Below are positions 42,181 to 53,326 of a stretch of 64,000 nucleotides of DNA, piece by piece. The stretch covers positions 62,001 to 126,000 of the forward strand of contig JBDKER010000003.1 of assembly GCA_039795165.1 (NCBI GenBank). Direction: 5' to 3'. The notes beneath the pieces are model-generated. The model had not been told where the DNA came from and made no database searches. It saw only the letters and a program-made list of their open reading frames with translations. The stretch is from V1-33 sp039795165. GTDB taxonomy: Bacteria > Verrucomicrobiota > Verrucomicrobiia > Verrucomicrobiales > V1-33. A program made the translations under genes and the position numbers. Every line of letters begins with the position of its first letter. Position 1 is the stretch's first letter.

Positions 42181-42797
42181 ATGACGATCCGAAACTGAAT
42201 CCTGAGGAAGAGGAGTGCGTGCGCTGGATAGATGGAGTGCTGAGTCGTGAGCGGCTGCGTGAACTGGAGGAGGCTGTTCCGCCGGAGTGGCTCCGGGAGA
42301 GAATGGCGGCGCGGCGGACAGGAGATCTGCTGCGGTCGTCCCTTGTGGCGGCGGTGGAACCGCCAGCGGCGGAGTTTCTGACGGGGAGCATCATGGAAGC
42401 GGTGGCGCGGGAGGGGCGGGTGGTGCCGCGGGGGGCGGGGCGGCGGTGGCAGTGGTTTGCGCCGTTGGCTTCGGCTGCGGCGGTGGCGGCGGGATTCATG
42501 ATCTGGAATGCGAGGCATCCTGCGGAGGGGTTGCCTTTGGTGCAGGTTTATGCGCCGGATGAGCGGGTGACGGCGCGGGCGTGGGTATCGGAGGATGCTG
42601 AGGCGACGGTGATTGACTTGGAGAATCTGGAGGCGCTGCCGGATGATCATGAGATCCGGGCGTTTGCGGTGGCGGGGGATGAGCCTGGCGGGGATGAGCG
42701 TGCAGTGGTGATGAGGGAGGAACGTGGGGACGGCCGTACGGTTTTTCTGCTGCGCGGGCGTGGGCCGGGGGCGGTGAACCCTGGGGAACTGCACTGA
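42177..42797 (+). CDS. Membrane-anchored putative anti-sigma factor
   Basis: 206 residues. The N-terminal 90 residues are charged and cytoplasmic, with one predicted helix at about 92-110 (FAPLASAAAVAAGFMIW) and an exported C-terminal part rich in Asp/Glu. There is no clear zinc anti-sigma (ZAS) H-x3-C-x2-C motif, so assignment rests on gene order and the ATGA overlap with the sigma gene. It is a typical single-pass anti-sigma architecture. Confidence 0.65.
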   Translation: MNDDPKLNPEEEECVRWIDGVLSRERLRELEEAVPPEWLRERMAARRTGDLLRSSLVAAVEPPAAEFLTGSIMEAVAREGRVVPRGAGRRWQWFAPLASAAAVAAGFMIWNARHPAEGLPLVQVYAPDERVTARAWVSEDAEATVIDLENLEALPDDHEIRAFAVAGDEPGGDERAVVMREERGDGRTVFLLRGRGPGAVNPGELH

Positions 42798-42806
42798 ATT
42801 TCCGGG

Positions 42807-43316
42807 ATGACCATGCGACTGCGAGTGATCTGTGTTCTGCTTCTGCTGCTTTCCGGTCTGGGAGTGGCGGATGAGGGTGTGGCTGGCAATGATGCGGCGG
42901 CGGAGGCGGTCGTGGAGGGGTTGCTGTATTTCGCGAGCGACGATGCCGGGTCACCTTTGCCCGAGAAGGCGGTGGAGATTGATGCGGGGCTGCAGCAGGC
43001 GCTGTCGGTGCGGCTGGCGAAGGTATTCGGTTTCCGGCACTATCATCTGATGGGGCGGCACACGCAGAAGGTGTTCAAGGAATACGAGTCGTGGGTAGTT
43101 CCGTCGAAGGATCTGTGTCTGCGGATTGATTCGCGGGGTCCGGCCGAGGGTGGCGGAGTGAGCGTGCATCTGCAGCTGTGGCAGGACAAGAAGGTGCTGG
43201 TGAAGAGTGATGCGGTGATCCGGCCAGGTCGTCCGGTCTTTCTTGGTGGTCCGAAGTGGCGGGGTGGGCGTCTGGTTTTCGTGGTGATGCAGCGGGCGGG
43301 TGGAAAGGAAGAATGA
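42807..43316 (+). CDS. Secreted protein of the ECF sigma operon, unknown function
   Basis: 169 residues. A signal peptide (MRLRVICVLLLLLSGLGVA, about 3-21) is followed by a soluble domain with mixed alpha/beta pattern: VFGFRHYHLMGRHTQKVFKEY and the closing RLVFVVMQRAGGKEE. No family is recognised. It lies 9 bp behind the anti-sigma gene and is surely in the same operon, so it may be the envelope signal, target or modulator that the anti-sigma domain senses. Small signal-peptide proteins downstream of anti-sigma genes are common in this phylum. Confidence 0.7.
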   Translation: MTMRLRVICVLLLLLSGLGVADEGVAGNDAAAEAVVEGLLYFASDDAGSPLPEKAVEIDAGLQQALSVRLAKVFGFRHYHLMGRHTQKVFKEYESWVVPSKDLCLRIDSRGPAEGGGVSVHLQLWQDKKVLVKSDAVIRPGRPVFLGGPKWRGGRLVFVVMQRAGGKEE

Positions 43317-43361
43317 CGGAAGCACCGTTGCATTCACGGGAAGCATCGGCGACGTGAGGCC

Positions 43362-44231
43362 ATGATTTTCAGGCCGCGGGTGATTCTGACGGGCAGTTCC
43401 GGCCGAACCGGGCGGGCCCTGCGGCGGCTGCGCTCGTCCGATTGGGACATCCGGCCGTACAGCCGGAGTCGGGAGGCAGGGAGTGGCATCGGAGCGCTGG
43501 AGGAACTACTTACGGGGAGTGATGGGATGGAGGGGGAAGCGGTTGTGCATGCGGCGTGGAGCGTCGTACCGGCGACCGCGGAGCGGGCGGATGGTCCTGG
43601 GCCGGATCTGGCTCTGCTGGGAAAGCTGCTGGAGCGTTGCCGTGGCGTTAAGGCTCCGCCGTTGTTTGTCTTTCTGTCGACTGGGGCGGTGTATGGGGAA
43701 GCCGGTGAGTGCGCGAGCCGGGAGGCTGACCTGGCTGCTCCGAAGGGGCGTTATGCGGCGGGCAAGCTGGAGGCGGAGGAGATGATCCGTGCGTCAGGGT
43801 TGCCGCATGCGATATTGCGGATCAGCAACCTGTACGGGATTCCGTCGCGGCCGGACGATCCGCAGGGGGTGATTGGGAAGCTGCTGTATCTGGCCCGTGA
43901 GGGCGGTATTTTCACGAGGTGGGGGCCAGACAGCCGGAAGGACTATCTGCACGGGGCTGATTTTGCGGGAGCCCTTGATGCAGTGATCCGGCGGCGGCTG
44001 GAGGGCATTTGGAACCTTGCTTCCGGCGAGGCCGTGTGGTTATCGGAACTGATCGGGATGGTGGAGGCTGCGACCGGGAAGCCGATCCGTGTGGAGGAAG
44101 CTGCGGGTGTGCCGTGGGATGTGAGGGACAACCGGATTGATGCGGGTGCATTCCGTGAGGCGACTGGCTGGGAGTCGAAATTCCGTCTCAAGGACTGGCT
44201 GGAGAGCGAGGTGGGGAGGGGATCAGTGTGA
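43362..44231 (+). CDS. NAD(P)-dependent epimerase/dehydratase family protein
   Basis: 289 residues, extended SDR. The N-terminus RVILTGSSGRTGRALRRL carries the nucleotide-binding glycine motif. LSTGAVYGEAGE supplies the Ser and the Y-x3-K pair is in YAAGKLEAEE. The C-terminal half has the substrate-pocket IWNLASGEAVWLSELI. The substrate is unknown (a nucleotide sugar is usual). It lies 45 bp behind the sigma operon on the same strand, and its end overlaps the convergent trxB by 9 bp. Confidence 0.85.
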   Translation: MIFRPRVILTGSSGRTGRALRRLRSSDWDIRPYSRSREAGSGIGALEELLTGSDGMEGEAVVHAAWSVVPATAERADGPGPDLALLGKLLERCRGVKAPPLFVFLSTGAVYGEAGECASREADLAAPKGRYAAGKLEAEEMIRASGLPHAILRISNLYGIPSRPDDPQGVIGKLLYLAREGGIFTRWGPDSRKDYLHGADFAGALDAVIRRRLEGIWNLASGEAVWLSELIGMVEAATGKPIRVEEAAGVPWDVRDNRIDAGAFREATGWESKFRLKDWLESEVGRGSV

Positions 44232-45152
44232 GCCCATGAGGAAGCGTTCGCAGTCGATGGCGGCCATGCAGCCCATGCCGGCTGCGGTGATGGCCTGGCG
44301 GTAGACTTTGTCGGCACAGTCGCCGGCGACGAAGACTCCGGGGACATTGGTGCGGCTGCCGTCTTTTGGTTTGATGTAGCCGCTTTCGTCCATGTCGATG
44401 GTGCCTGCGAACAGGGAGGTATTGGGGACGAGGCCGATGGCGATGAAGACTCCGGCGCAGTCGAGGGTGGATGCTTCGCCGGTGATGGTATCGGCGAGGC
44501 GGACGCCGGTGACCTCGTCTTTGCTGACGTCGAGGATTTCCGTCACGGTTTTATTCCATGACGGTTTGATTTTCGGGTGGGAGAGGACGCGTTCGGCCAT
44601 GATTTTAGATGCGCGCAGGGAATCGCGGCGGTGGACTAGGTGGACGGTCGAGGCGAAGCGGGTGAGGTAGAGGGCTTCTTCGCAGGCGGAGTCGCCGCCG
44701 CCTATGACGACGAGGGGTTTATTGCGGAACATGGGGAGGGCACCGTCGCAGGTGGCGCAGTAGGTGACGCCTTTGTTTTCGAGAAGGTGTTCGCTTGGGA
44801 TGCCGAGGTGGCGGTGGCCGGCTCCGGTGGCGATGATGATGGTCTGGGATTCGATGCGTTCGCCGTCGACGGTGATGGAGAAGGGACGGCGGGAGAGGTC
44901 GACTTGTTCGACGGTGGCGAGCGAGCGGATGCGGGCTCCGAAGCGTTCCGCCTGCTGCTGCATGTTGGTCATGAGCTGGAATCCGTCGATGCCTTCGATG
45001 AAGCCCGGGTAGTTTTCGACGATGGTGGTCGTGGTGAGGAGGCCGCCCTGCATGCGGCCGGTGATGACGAGTGGGTTGAGGTTGGCGCGGGCGGTGTAGA
45101 GGGCGGCGGTGAGGCCGGCGCAGCCGGAGCCGATGATGATGACGTTTTCCAT
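44223..45152 (-). CDS. trxB: Thioredoxin-disulfide reductase
   Basis: 309 residues. FAD motif IIGSGCAGLTAALYTARA (6-23), redox pair YCATCDG (C132 and C135), NADPH motif VIGGGDSACEEALYLTRF and the C-terminal GVFVAGDCADKVYRQAITAAGMGCMAAID. It reduces thioredoxin with NADPH in the cytoplasm. Divergent from the nuclease-HhH gene (92-bp gap). Convergent with the epimerase gene. Confidence 0.96.
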   Translation of the reverse strand: MENVIIIGSGCAGLTAALYTARANLNPLVITGRMQGGLLTTTTIVENYPGFIEGIDGFQLMTNMQQQAERFGARIRSLATVEQVDLSRRPFSITVDGERIESQTIIIATGAGHRHLGIPSEHLLENKGVTYCATCDGALPMFRNKPLVVIGGGDSACEEALYLTRFASTVHLVHRRDSLRASKIMAERVLSHPKIKPSWNKTVTEILDVSKDEVTGVRLADTITGEASTLDCAGVFIAIGLVPNTSLFAGTIDMDESGYIKPKDGSRTNVPGVFVAGDCADKVYRQAITAAGMGCMAAIDCERFLMGSH

Positions 45153-45244
45153 GGTGGTGGGAGCATGGGAAAGCGGGAGGCGGCATGCAAGATCGGATTG
45201 CGGGGCGGGGTTGTGGAATTGCCGCAGGCGTGATATGGGGGCGG

Positions 45245-46144
45245 ATGAAGTTTCTGAGCTGCTGGTTGCTGCAGGTGCTTTTGGGGGCGGCGGGGTTGCT
45301 GGCGGCCGAGCCGCTGGTGCGGCTGGAGCGTTGTGTGGCGGTGCCAGTGCCGTGGGCTGATGGGGACAGTTTCCGGGTGCGGTCGTCTGAAGGCAGGGAA
45401 TTTACGGTGCGGCTGTATGGTGCTGATTGTGTGGAGTGGCATGTGGGAGATGAGACTGATGCGCGGCGGCTGCGGGAGCAGCGGCAGTATTTCGGAATCG
45501 CGTCGCAGGGAGGGAGCGTGGAGACGTCGGTTGCATTGGCGAAGTCGTTCGGGCGGATGGCTGGGGAGCGCGTGGGGGTGCTGCTGTCGCGTCCGTTTAC
45601 GGTGCACACGGCGTTTACGAAGGCGCTGGGGGATGGGCGGCATGAGCGGGTGTATGGATTTGTGACACTGGAGGACGGGAGGGATCTGGCGGCTGTGCTG
45701 GTGGCGGAGGGTTTGGCGCGGGCCTTTGGGGTGCATCGGGAGACACCGGCCGGGCAGAGTCAGGATGAGTACCGGGCGGGGCTGCGGGATCTGGAACTGC
45801 AGGCGGCGAAGCTGGGTCGCGGGGTGTGGAAGCACACGGACTGGGAGCGGCTGCCGGCGGAGCGGCGGAGTCAGCGGGCGGACGACGCGGAATTGTCGGT
45901 GGCGACGGGGAAGGCGACGGGGAAAGCTATCCGGGCCGTGGATCCGAATACCGCGGCGCGGGATGAGCTGATCCGGCTGCCGGGGATTGGGGAAGCGATG
46001 GCAAATCGGCTGATTGAGGGGCGGCCTTACCGGGTGGCGGAGGATCTGCTGAGGGTGCCGGGGATGGGGGAAAAGACGCTGGGGAAGATCAGGCCGCATC
46101 TGCGGTTTTCTCCGGGAACAGGCGGAGGGCCAGCCAGCCCGTAA
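45245..46144 (+). CDS. Secreted thermonuclease-like protein fused to a ComEA-type HhH domain
   Basis: 299 residues. A signal peptide (FLSCWLLQVLLGAAGLLAA, about 3-21) is followed by an SNase domain: VPWADGDSFRVRSSEGREFTVRLYGADCVEW (with the catalytic-region Asp), FGRMAGERV and VAEGLARAFG. The C-terminal region (about 235-290) is a helix-hairpin-helix pair, NTAARDELIRLPGIGEAMANRLIEGRPYR and VPGMGEKTLGKIRPHL, as in ComEA. A nuclease tied to a DNA-binding HhH domain suggests extracellular or periplasmic DNA processing. The ATG was chosen because it opens the signal peptide. Confidence 0.8.
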   Translation: MKFLSCWLLQVLLGAAGLLAAEPLVRLERCVAVPVPWADGDSFRVRSSEGREFTVRLYGADCVEWHVGDETDARRLREQRQYFGIASQGGSVETSVALAKSFGRMAGERVGVLLSRPFTVHTAFTKALGDGRHERVYGFVTLEDGRDLAAVLVAEGLARAFGVHRETPAGQSQDEYRAGLRDLELQAAKLGRGVWKHTDWERLPAERRSQRADDAELSVATGKATGKAIRAVDPNTAARDELIRLPGIGEAMANRLIEGRPYRVAEDLLRVPGMGEKTLGKIRPHLRFSPGTGGGPASP

Positions 46145-46715
46145 GGGCTCCGGAGGCGAGGTCGGCGAGATGGTGCTGGTGGGTCAGGAGAGTGGCGGCG
46201 CAGCCGGCGGCAAGCCAGACGGTGGCCCATGGTTTCCATGGCTGCGGCAGTCTGGCGAGGAAGACCGGGGCGATGATGATGGCTTCGCTGACGTGGAGAG
46301 AGGGAGCCTGGTTGTAGGGCAGGTCGAACGTGTGGAGGAGGGAGAAGAGTGGGGCGGTCCAGTCGTCCGGGATGGATCTGGGGAAGCCGCAGCGGCAGGG
46401 CCAGAGGAGGAAAATGGAGCAGGAGAGGAGGAGGGCGAAGGCGAGTCTGCGCAGCAGGGTATGGAGTTGCTGGTGGAGTTGGGTGGCGAGGGGGGCTGCT
46501 ACGAGCAGGATATCGATGCTCCAGTAGGGGACGACGAAGGGGGTGAGTCGTGGGATCTGCAGTTCCCATGCGAAGGCGAGGCAGCGTGTGGTATTCCGCT
46601 GATGAGCGAGCCAGTTGGCGAGGTCGTAGAGCAGGAGGAAGCCGGCTGCGATGGCGAGGCAGGCCAGCAGTCGGGTGCGGAGAGGGAGTGGTCCTTGATC
46701 CGTTTCGGGGGGCAT
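46089..46715 (-). CDS. PAP2-superfamily membrane phosphatase
   Basis: 208 residues with about five membrane helices. It carries PAP2-like motifs in short form: PYNQAPSLHVSEAI (PSxHxS-like) and THQHHLADLASGA (H-x4-D). A KxxxxxxRP motif is not clear, so the protein is closer to the inositolphosphotransferase (Aur1/Ipt1)-like PAP2 group. It probably acts on lipid phosphates at the inner membrane. The stop lies inside the 3' end of the nuclease-HhH gene on the opposite strand (56-bp overlap). Divergent from the cytochrome/DUF1553 gene by 89 bp. Confidence 0.75.
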   Translation of the reverse strand: MPPETDQGPLPLRTRLLACLAIAAGFLLLYDLANWLAHQRNTTRCLAFAWELQIPRLTPFVVPYWSIDILLVAAPLATQLHQQLHTLLRRLAFALLLSCSIFLLWPCRCGFPRSIPDDWTAPLFSLLHTFDLPYNQAPSLHVSEAIIIAPVFLARLPQPWKPWATVWLAAGCAATLLTHQHHLADLASGALTGWLALRLFPEKTADAA

Positions 46716-46804
46716 GGGATGCGGTGGACTGAGGAAGGATGATGAGTTGGGTATGGGTAGTTGGTAGCGAAAGATTGGGGTTTGGGGGGCGTTGCAGGGG
46801 AACG

Positions 46805-49750
46805 ATGCTGTTCCGTGCTGCGATATTGGTGGTGTTTCCTGCTGTGCTGGCGGCGGAGGAAGCGGCTGTGGAGCGTTTTCGTGCCGAGGTGGAGCCGATT
46901 CTGCGGGACCGCTGTCTCGAGTGTCATTCGCATGCCGGGGGGAAGATGAAGGGAGGGCTGACGCTGGATGCGCGTTCCGGGTGGGAGCAGGGGGGAGACG
47001 GGGGGCCTGCGTTGGTGCCTGGAAAGCCCGATGAGAGCCTGCTGATGAGGATGGTGCGGTGGGAGGATGAGGATCATCAGATGCCACCGGACGGAAAGCT
47101 CCCTGAGGGGGAGATTGCGGTGCTGGAGCGGTGGGTGCGGGAGGGTGCGGTGGATCCGCGGGTGGCGGAGGTGGCTGGTGGAAAGGATGGCGGCTGGTGG
47201 TCGCTGCGTCCGCTGGTGGCTCCGGCGGTGCCGGGTGCCGGGCACCCGGTGGATGTGTTCATTGGGAAGGCCCTGGCGGAGCAGGGTCTGGAATTCTCCG
47301 GGGAGGCGGGGCGGACTGCGCTGGTGCGGCGGCTTCATTTTGCGCTGCATGGATTGCCGCCGCAGTTGGAGGATGTGTCGGCGTGGCCGGAGGATGCATC
47401 CGGGGGATGGGAGGGGCTGGTGGACCGGTTGCTGGCGTCGCCTCGGTATGGCGAGCGTTGGGCGCGGCACTGGTTCGACGTGATCCATTTTGCGGATTCG
47501 CATGGATTCGAGCACGACGTGAAGCGTGAGAATGCGTGGCGGTTCCGGGACTATGTGATTGGGGCCTTGAATGGCGACACTCCGTGGCCGCGGTTTGTGC
47601 GGGAGCAGCTGGCGGCGGATGTATTTTATCCGGAGGAGAGTCAGCTGATGGCGGCGCTTGGGTTTCTTGGTGCGGGGACCTACGACATGAGTGCGGCGGG
47701 CACGGCTCTGATGAGTTTCGAGTACCTGGACCGGGACGATCTGGTTACGCAGACGATGAGTGCCTTTGCGAGCACGACGGCCAACTGTGCGCGGTGTCAT
47801 GCGCATAAGTTTGATCCGGTCAGTCAGGAAGATTACTTTGCCCTGCAGGCGGTGTTTGCCGGGATTGGGAAAGGGGACATTGAGTACGATGCGGATGCGC
47901 AGGTGGCGGCGGAGCGGAAGCGGTGGACGGCTCTGCGGGAGGCGGTGGCGCGGAGGGATGCGGGTGTGCTGTTGGCTGCCGGGCAGGAGGAATTGGTGGC
48001 CTCATGGGAGGCGGCGCGGGGAGGCGGCGTGGCGGCGTGGACTGTGCTGCGGCCCGAGGTTTTCTGGGCGGGAGACGGGGTGGTGCTGCGGCGGCTTGGT
48101 GATGAGTCCCTCCTCGCGTCCGGGGCCTTGCCCGACAGGGATGTGACGGTGGTGACGGCTGCGTCTGGGCTCAGGGAAGTCAGCGGATTCCGGCTGGATC
48201 TGCTGCCGGATGAGTCGCTTCCTGCGCAGGGCCCGGGTCGGCCAGCCAATGGGAATGTGCATTTGAGCGAGTTCGAGGTACGGTTGTTCCGGGCGGGAGC
48301 GGCGGAGCCTGAGCGGCTGGCATTGGCCGAAGCGTTTTCCGGGTTTTCGCAGGACTCGTTTGGAATAGCCGGCAGCATCGATGGGAAGGCGGAGACGTCG
48401 TGGGCGATTCATCCGCGTGAGGGGCAGCCGCATGCGGCTGTCTTTGTGCTGAGCCGACCGGTGGTGGTGGAACCGGGGGATCGGCTGCAGTTCACGTTGC
48501 GGCAACTGCAGGGCGGTGCGCATCTGCTGGGGCGGTGGAAGCTTTCGGTGGCTGGGGGGCCCAGAGAGTCGCTGACGCTGCTGCCCGACGGCGTGGTGGC
48601 GGCGCTGGCGGTGCCGCGTGGGCAGCGGAGCGAGGCGCAGCGGTTGGAGATTGCGGCTCATGTGCTTGGGGAATGGGTGGCGGTGCGCCTTGCGGGGTTG
48701 CCGGCTCCGGTGACGGTATGGGCGGCGGGCCGGGCCGCACGGAACGAGCGGGGGTTGATCACGTATGCGGAGCCTAGGGAAATCCGGTTGCTGCGGCGGG
48801 GGGAGTTGGACAAGCCGGGGGCGGTGGTGAAACCGGGAGCGCTGTCGGCAGTGCCGGGGTTGCCGGGGCGGTTTCCGCTGGCGGACGGGGCACCTGAGGG
48901 ATTGCGGCGGGCGGCGCTGGCCGACTGGCTGGTGGATCCGGGGAATCCACTGAGCTGGCGGAGCATAGTGAACCGGGTGTGGCATTATCATTTCGGGCGC
49001 GGGCTCTGTGACACGCCGGGTGATTTCGGGCGGATGGGGGGCGAGCCATCCCATCCGGAGCTGCTTGACTGGCTGGCGGTGTGGTTCCGGGATGAAGCGA
49101 AGGGGTCGTTGAAGGCCCTGCATCGGCTCATTGTAACCAGCCGGACGTGGAAGCAGGCGTCGCTGGAGCGATCGCGTGGGCTTGCGGTCGATCCGGAGAA
49201 TCGGTTGCTGTGGCGGATGAACCGTCAGCGGCTGGATGCGGATGCATACCGCGATGCCGTGCTGGTGGTGAGTAATCGTCTGGATCCCGCGGTGGGTGGG
49301 CCGGGAATTGAGCATTTTGCGAAGAGTCCGGGGCCGCAGTCGACTCCGAAGCTGGATTACACGGCCTATGACTGGACGGCGCCCGGGGCGGGGAGGCGGA
49401 GCATTTACCGGGTGGTGTGGCGGGGCATGGCGGATCCATTCATGGAGGCGCTGGATTTTCCCGAGCTGGGATTGACGGCGCCGGTGCGGGGATTTTCGGC
49501 ATCGCCACTGCAGTCGCTGGCGCTTTTGAACAATGAATTTGTGCTGCGGCACAGCGAGGCGCTGGGGCAGCGTGCAGAGACGGGCGGGTTGACGGCTGTG
49601 GAGCGGGTCCGGGCGATGTTCCGGCTGGCGCTCCTGCGGGAGCCGGATGCGGCTGAGTTGGAGGCCATGACGGGGCTGGGGGAGCGCCATGGGCTGGCTG
49701 CGGCGGCGAGGGTGCTCTTCAACGCGAGCGAATTTCAGTTCCTCGACTGA
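46805..49750 (+). CDS. Planctomycete-type cytochrome c / DUF1549 / DUF1553 protein
   Basis: 981 residues, exported (signal LFRAAILVVFPAVLAA, about 2-17). Residues 24-100 are a PSCyt1 domain with haem motif CLECH (C37, C40, H41) and QMPPDGKL near its end. DUF1549 (PSCyt2) follows with DVIHFADSHGFEHD and a second CxxCH, NCARCHAHKFDPVSQEDYFAL. The C-terminal DUF1553 (PSD1) has NPLSWRSIVNRVWHYHFGRGLCDTPGDFGRMG and ASPLQSLALLNNEFVL. Such genes abound in Planctomycetes and Verrucomicrobia; the redox role is unproven. The usual downstream DUF1501 partner is missing here. Confidence 0.93.
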   Translation: MLFRAAILVVFPAVLAAEEAAVERFRAEVEPILRDRCLECHSHAGGKMKGGLTLDARSGWEQGGDGGPALVPGKPDESLLMRMVRWEDEDHQMPPDGKLPEGEIAVLERWVREGAVDPRVAEVAGGKDGGWWSLRPLVAPAVPGAGHPVDVFIGKALAEQGLEFSGEAGRTALVRRLHFALHGLPPQLEDVSAWPEDASGGWEGLVDRLLASPRYGERWARHWFDVIHFADSHGFEHDVKRENAWRFRDYVIGALNGDTPWPRFVREQLAADVFYPEESQLMAALGFLGAGTYDMSAAGTALMSFEYLDRDDLVTQTMSAFASTTANCARCHAHKFDPVSQEDYFALQAVFAGIGKGDIEYDADAQVAAERKRWTALREAVARRDAGVLLAAGQEELVASWEAARGGGVAAWTVLRPEVFWAGDGVVLRRLGDESLLASGALPDRDVTVVTAASGLREVSGFRLDLLPDESLPAQGPGRPANGNVHLSEFEVRLFRAGAAEPERLALAEAFSGFSQDSFGIAGSIDGKAETSWAIHPREGQPHAAVFVLSRPVVVEPGDRLQFTLRQLQGGAHLLGRWKLSVAGGPRESLTLLPDGVVAALAVPRGQRSEAQRLEIAAHVLGEWVAVRLAGLPAPVTVWAAGRAARNERGLITYAEPREIRLLRRGELDKPGAVVKPGALSAVPGLPGRFPLADGAPEGLRRAALADWLVDPGNPLSWRSIVNRVWHYHFGRGLCDTPGDFGRMGGEPSHPELLDWLAVWFRDEAKGSLKALHRLIVTSRTWKQASLERSRGLAVDPENRLLWRMNRQRLDADAYRDAVLVVSNRLDPAVGGPGIEHFAKSPGPQSTPKLDYTAYDWTAPGAGRRSIYRVVWRGMADPFMEALDFPELGLTAPVRGFSASPLQSLALLNNEFVLRHSEALGQRAETGGLTAVERVRAMFRLALLREPDAAELEAMTGLGERHGLAAAARVLFNASEFQFLD

Positions 49751-49815
49751 GAGCGAGTCTCCGCGTGGAATGAGACATCGGGAGCTGTGCCTGATCTGGG
49801 TGCGTGGGGGCAGCG

Positions 49816-49889
49816 TGGCTACCCCGCAAGGATTCGAACCTTGAATAACGGAACCAAAATCCGCTGTGTTACCATTACACCACGGGGCA
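49816..49889 (-). tRNA. tRNA-Gln (anticodon UUG)
   Basis: A full cloverleaf on the minus strand. Acceptor TGCCCCG pairs with CGGGGTA, the D-arm GTGGTGTAATGGTAACAC, the anticodon stem GCGGA/TCCGT with loop TTTTGGT (anticodon TTG, Gln), and the T-arm CAAGGTTCGAATCCTTG. The CCA end is encoded. It is 74 nt including CCA, with no variable-arm extension. It lies alone between the DUF1553 gene and tex. Confidence 0.95.
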
Positions 49890-50064
49890 CCAGACCGGCG
49901 AACCGGAGGGAAGTGCATAGGCGGCAGCGTGAGGGATGCAAGGGGCGGCTGAGGATTTTTTGGCGGAGGCTGTCATTTGGCTGAAAAGCCATGGATGGGC
50001 ACGCCGCGGCATGTTGCAGGGTCCGGCTGCGTGCCCGGATTCCCGCACGTGGCCGTGGCAAGGG

Positions 50065-52386
<2,322 letters not shown>

Positions 52387-52454
52387 GGGGGGGCGACTGG
52401 TCGGGTGCTGGAGAGGTGAAAGCGGCGTTTAGACGTTCCCTCCGGCGGATGCAA

Positions 52455-52496
52455 ATGGTGCCCTGCGGATCCTTGAAAAGAAAAACCGGGCACCAT
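52455..52496 (-). terminator. Inverted repeat downstream of the response-regulator gene
   Basis: ATGGTGCCC and GGGCACCAT, perfect 9-bp arms with a 24-nt loop. On the minus strand it is followed by TTTGC, 61 bp behind the response-regulator stop, so it could terminate the sensor-regulator operon. The long loop makes it a weak candidate. Confidence 0.4.
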
Positions 52497-52556
52497 GTCT
52501 TGACAGGTGGCCGGTGTGGCGGGGCGGTGGTATGAGTGTCCGTGTGGTCTCTGGTG

Positions 52557-53216
52557 CTACGAGGATTTCTGGTTCTGGTTTTCGACCCAGCGGACGGCGT
52601 AGCGGACGAGTTCCGTGCCTGACTTCAGGTGGAGTTTGTCTTTGATGTTGGCGCGGTGGGCGTCGACGGTTTTGACGCTGACCTTGAGGTCCGAGGCGAT
52701 GGCGCGGGTGCCTTTGCCCTGGCCGATCATCTGGAAGATTTCGAATTGGCGGTCGCTGAGGGCTTCGACGGGGTCCTGGGTGGTGGGGCGTCGGCCCGAG
52801 AAGATTTCGAGGATTTTGCCGGACATGGCCGGGCTGACGTAGATGTCGCCCTGGAGGACCTTGCGGACGGCTTCGAGGACGCGGCGGGCTCCTTCCTGCT
52901 TCATGATGTAGCCCTGGGCTCCGGCGCGGAGGACGCGTTCCACGTAGAGGCTTTCGTCGTGCATGGAGTGGACGAGGAGGGCAGCCTGTTTGTTGTGGGC
53001 GCGGACGTCCTTGATGAGTTCGAGGCCGTTTTTGCCGGGGAGGGAGATATCGATGATGACGAGGTCTGGGCGGAGTCCGATGATTTCCGTGAGGGCGCAG
53101 GCGGCGTCGTGGGCTTCACCGGCGACTTCGAGGTCCGGCTCATGGTTGATGAGCTGGGCGAGGCCCTGACGCATGATCGGGTGGTCGTCGACCAGGTAGA
53201 CGCGTTTCTTGATCAT
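52557..53216 (-). CDS. NarL-type response regulator
   Basis: 219 residues. Receiver domain with DDHP (10-13), phospho-acceptor Asp56 (LVIIDISLPGKNGLELI), Ser84 (VHSMHDE) and Lys106 (GYIMKQEGA). The LuxR HTH at about 150-210 has LSDRQFEIFQMIGQGKGTRAIASDLKVSVKTVDAHRANIKDKL. The start MIKKRV (53216) is preferred to an ATG ten codons upstream. It lies 110 bp behind the sensor kinase gene, its evident partner. Confidence 0.93.
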   Translation of the reverse strand: MIKKRVYLVDDHPIMRQGLAQLINHEPDLEVAGEAHDAACALTEIIGLRPDLVIIDISLPGKNGLELIKDVRAHNKQAALLVHSMHDESLYVERVLRAGAQGYIMKQEGARRVLEAVRKVLQGDIYVSPAMSGKILEIFSGRRPTTQDPVEALSDRQFEIFQMIGQGKGTRAIASDLKVSVKTVDAHRANIKDKLHLKSGTELVRYAVRWVENQNQKSS

Positions 53217-53326
53217 GACAGGCCGGCGCGGTGGTGGAATTTCCACGGGATACTATCGGAAGCAGGCGAGCCTTGCAAGGTTCCTGGAGAATCCCTGTGG
53301 GAAAAATAGGGGGAAGGAGGATGGGG

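Noticed and set aside
48002..49918. A 638-codon open frame on the minus strand
   Set aside because: It lies antisense to the cytochrome/DUF1553 gene and reads as Arg/Pro/His-rich text without domains. High GC at third positions opens such frames; the plus-strand gene carries clear motifs.
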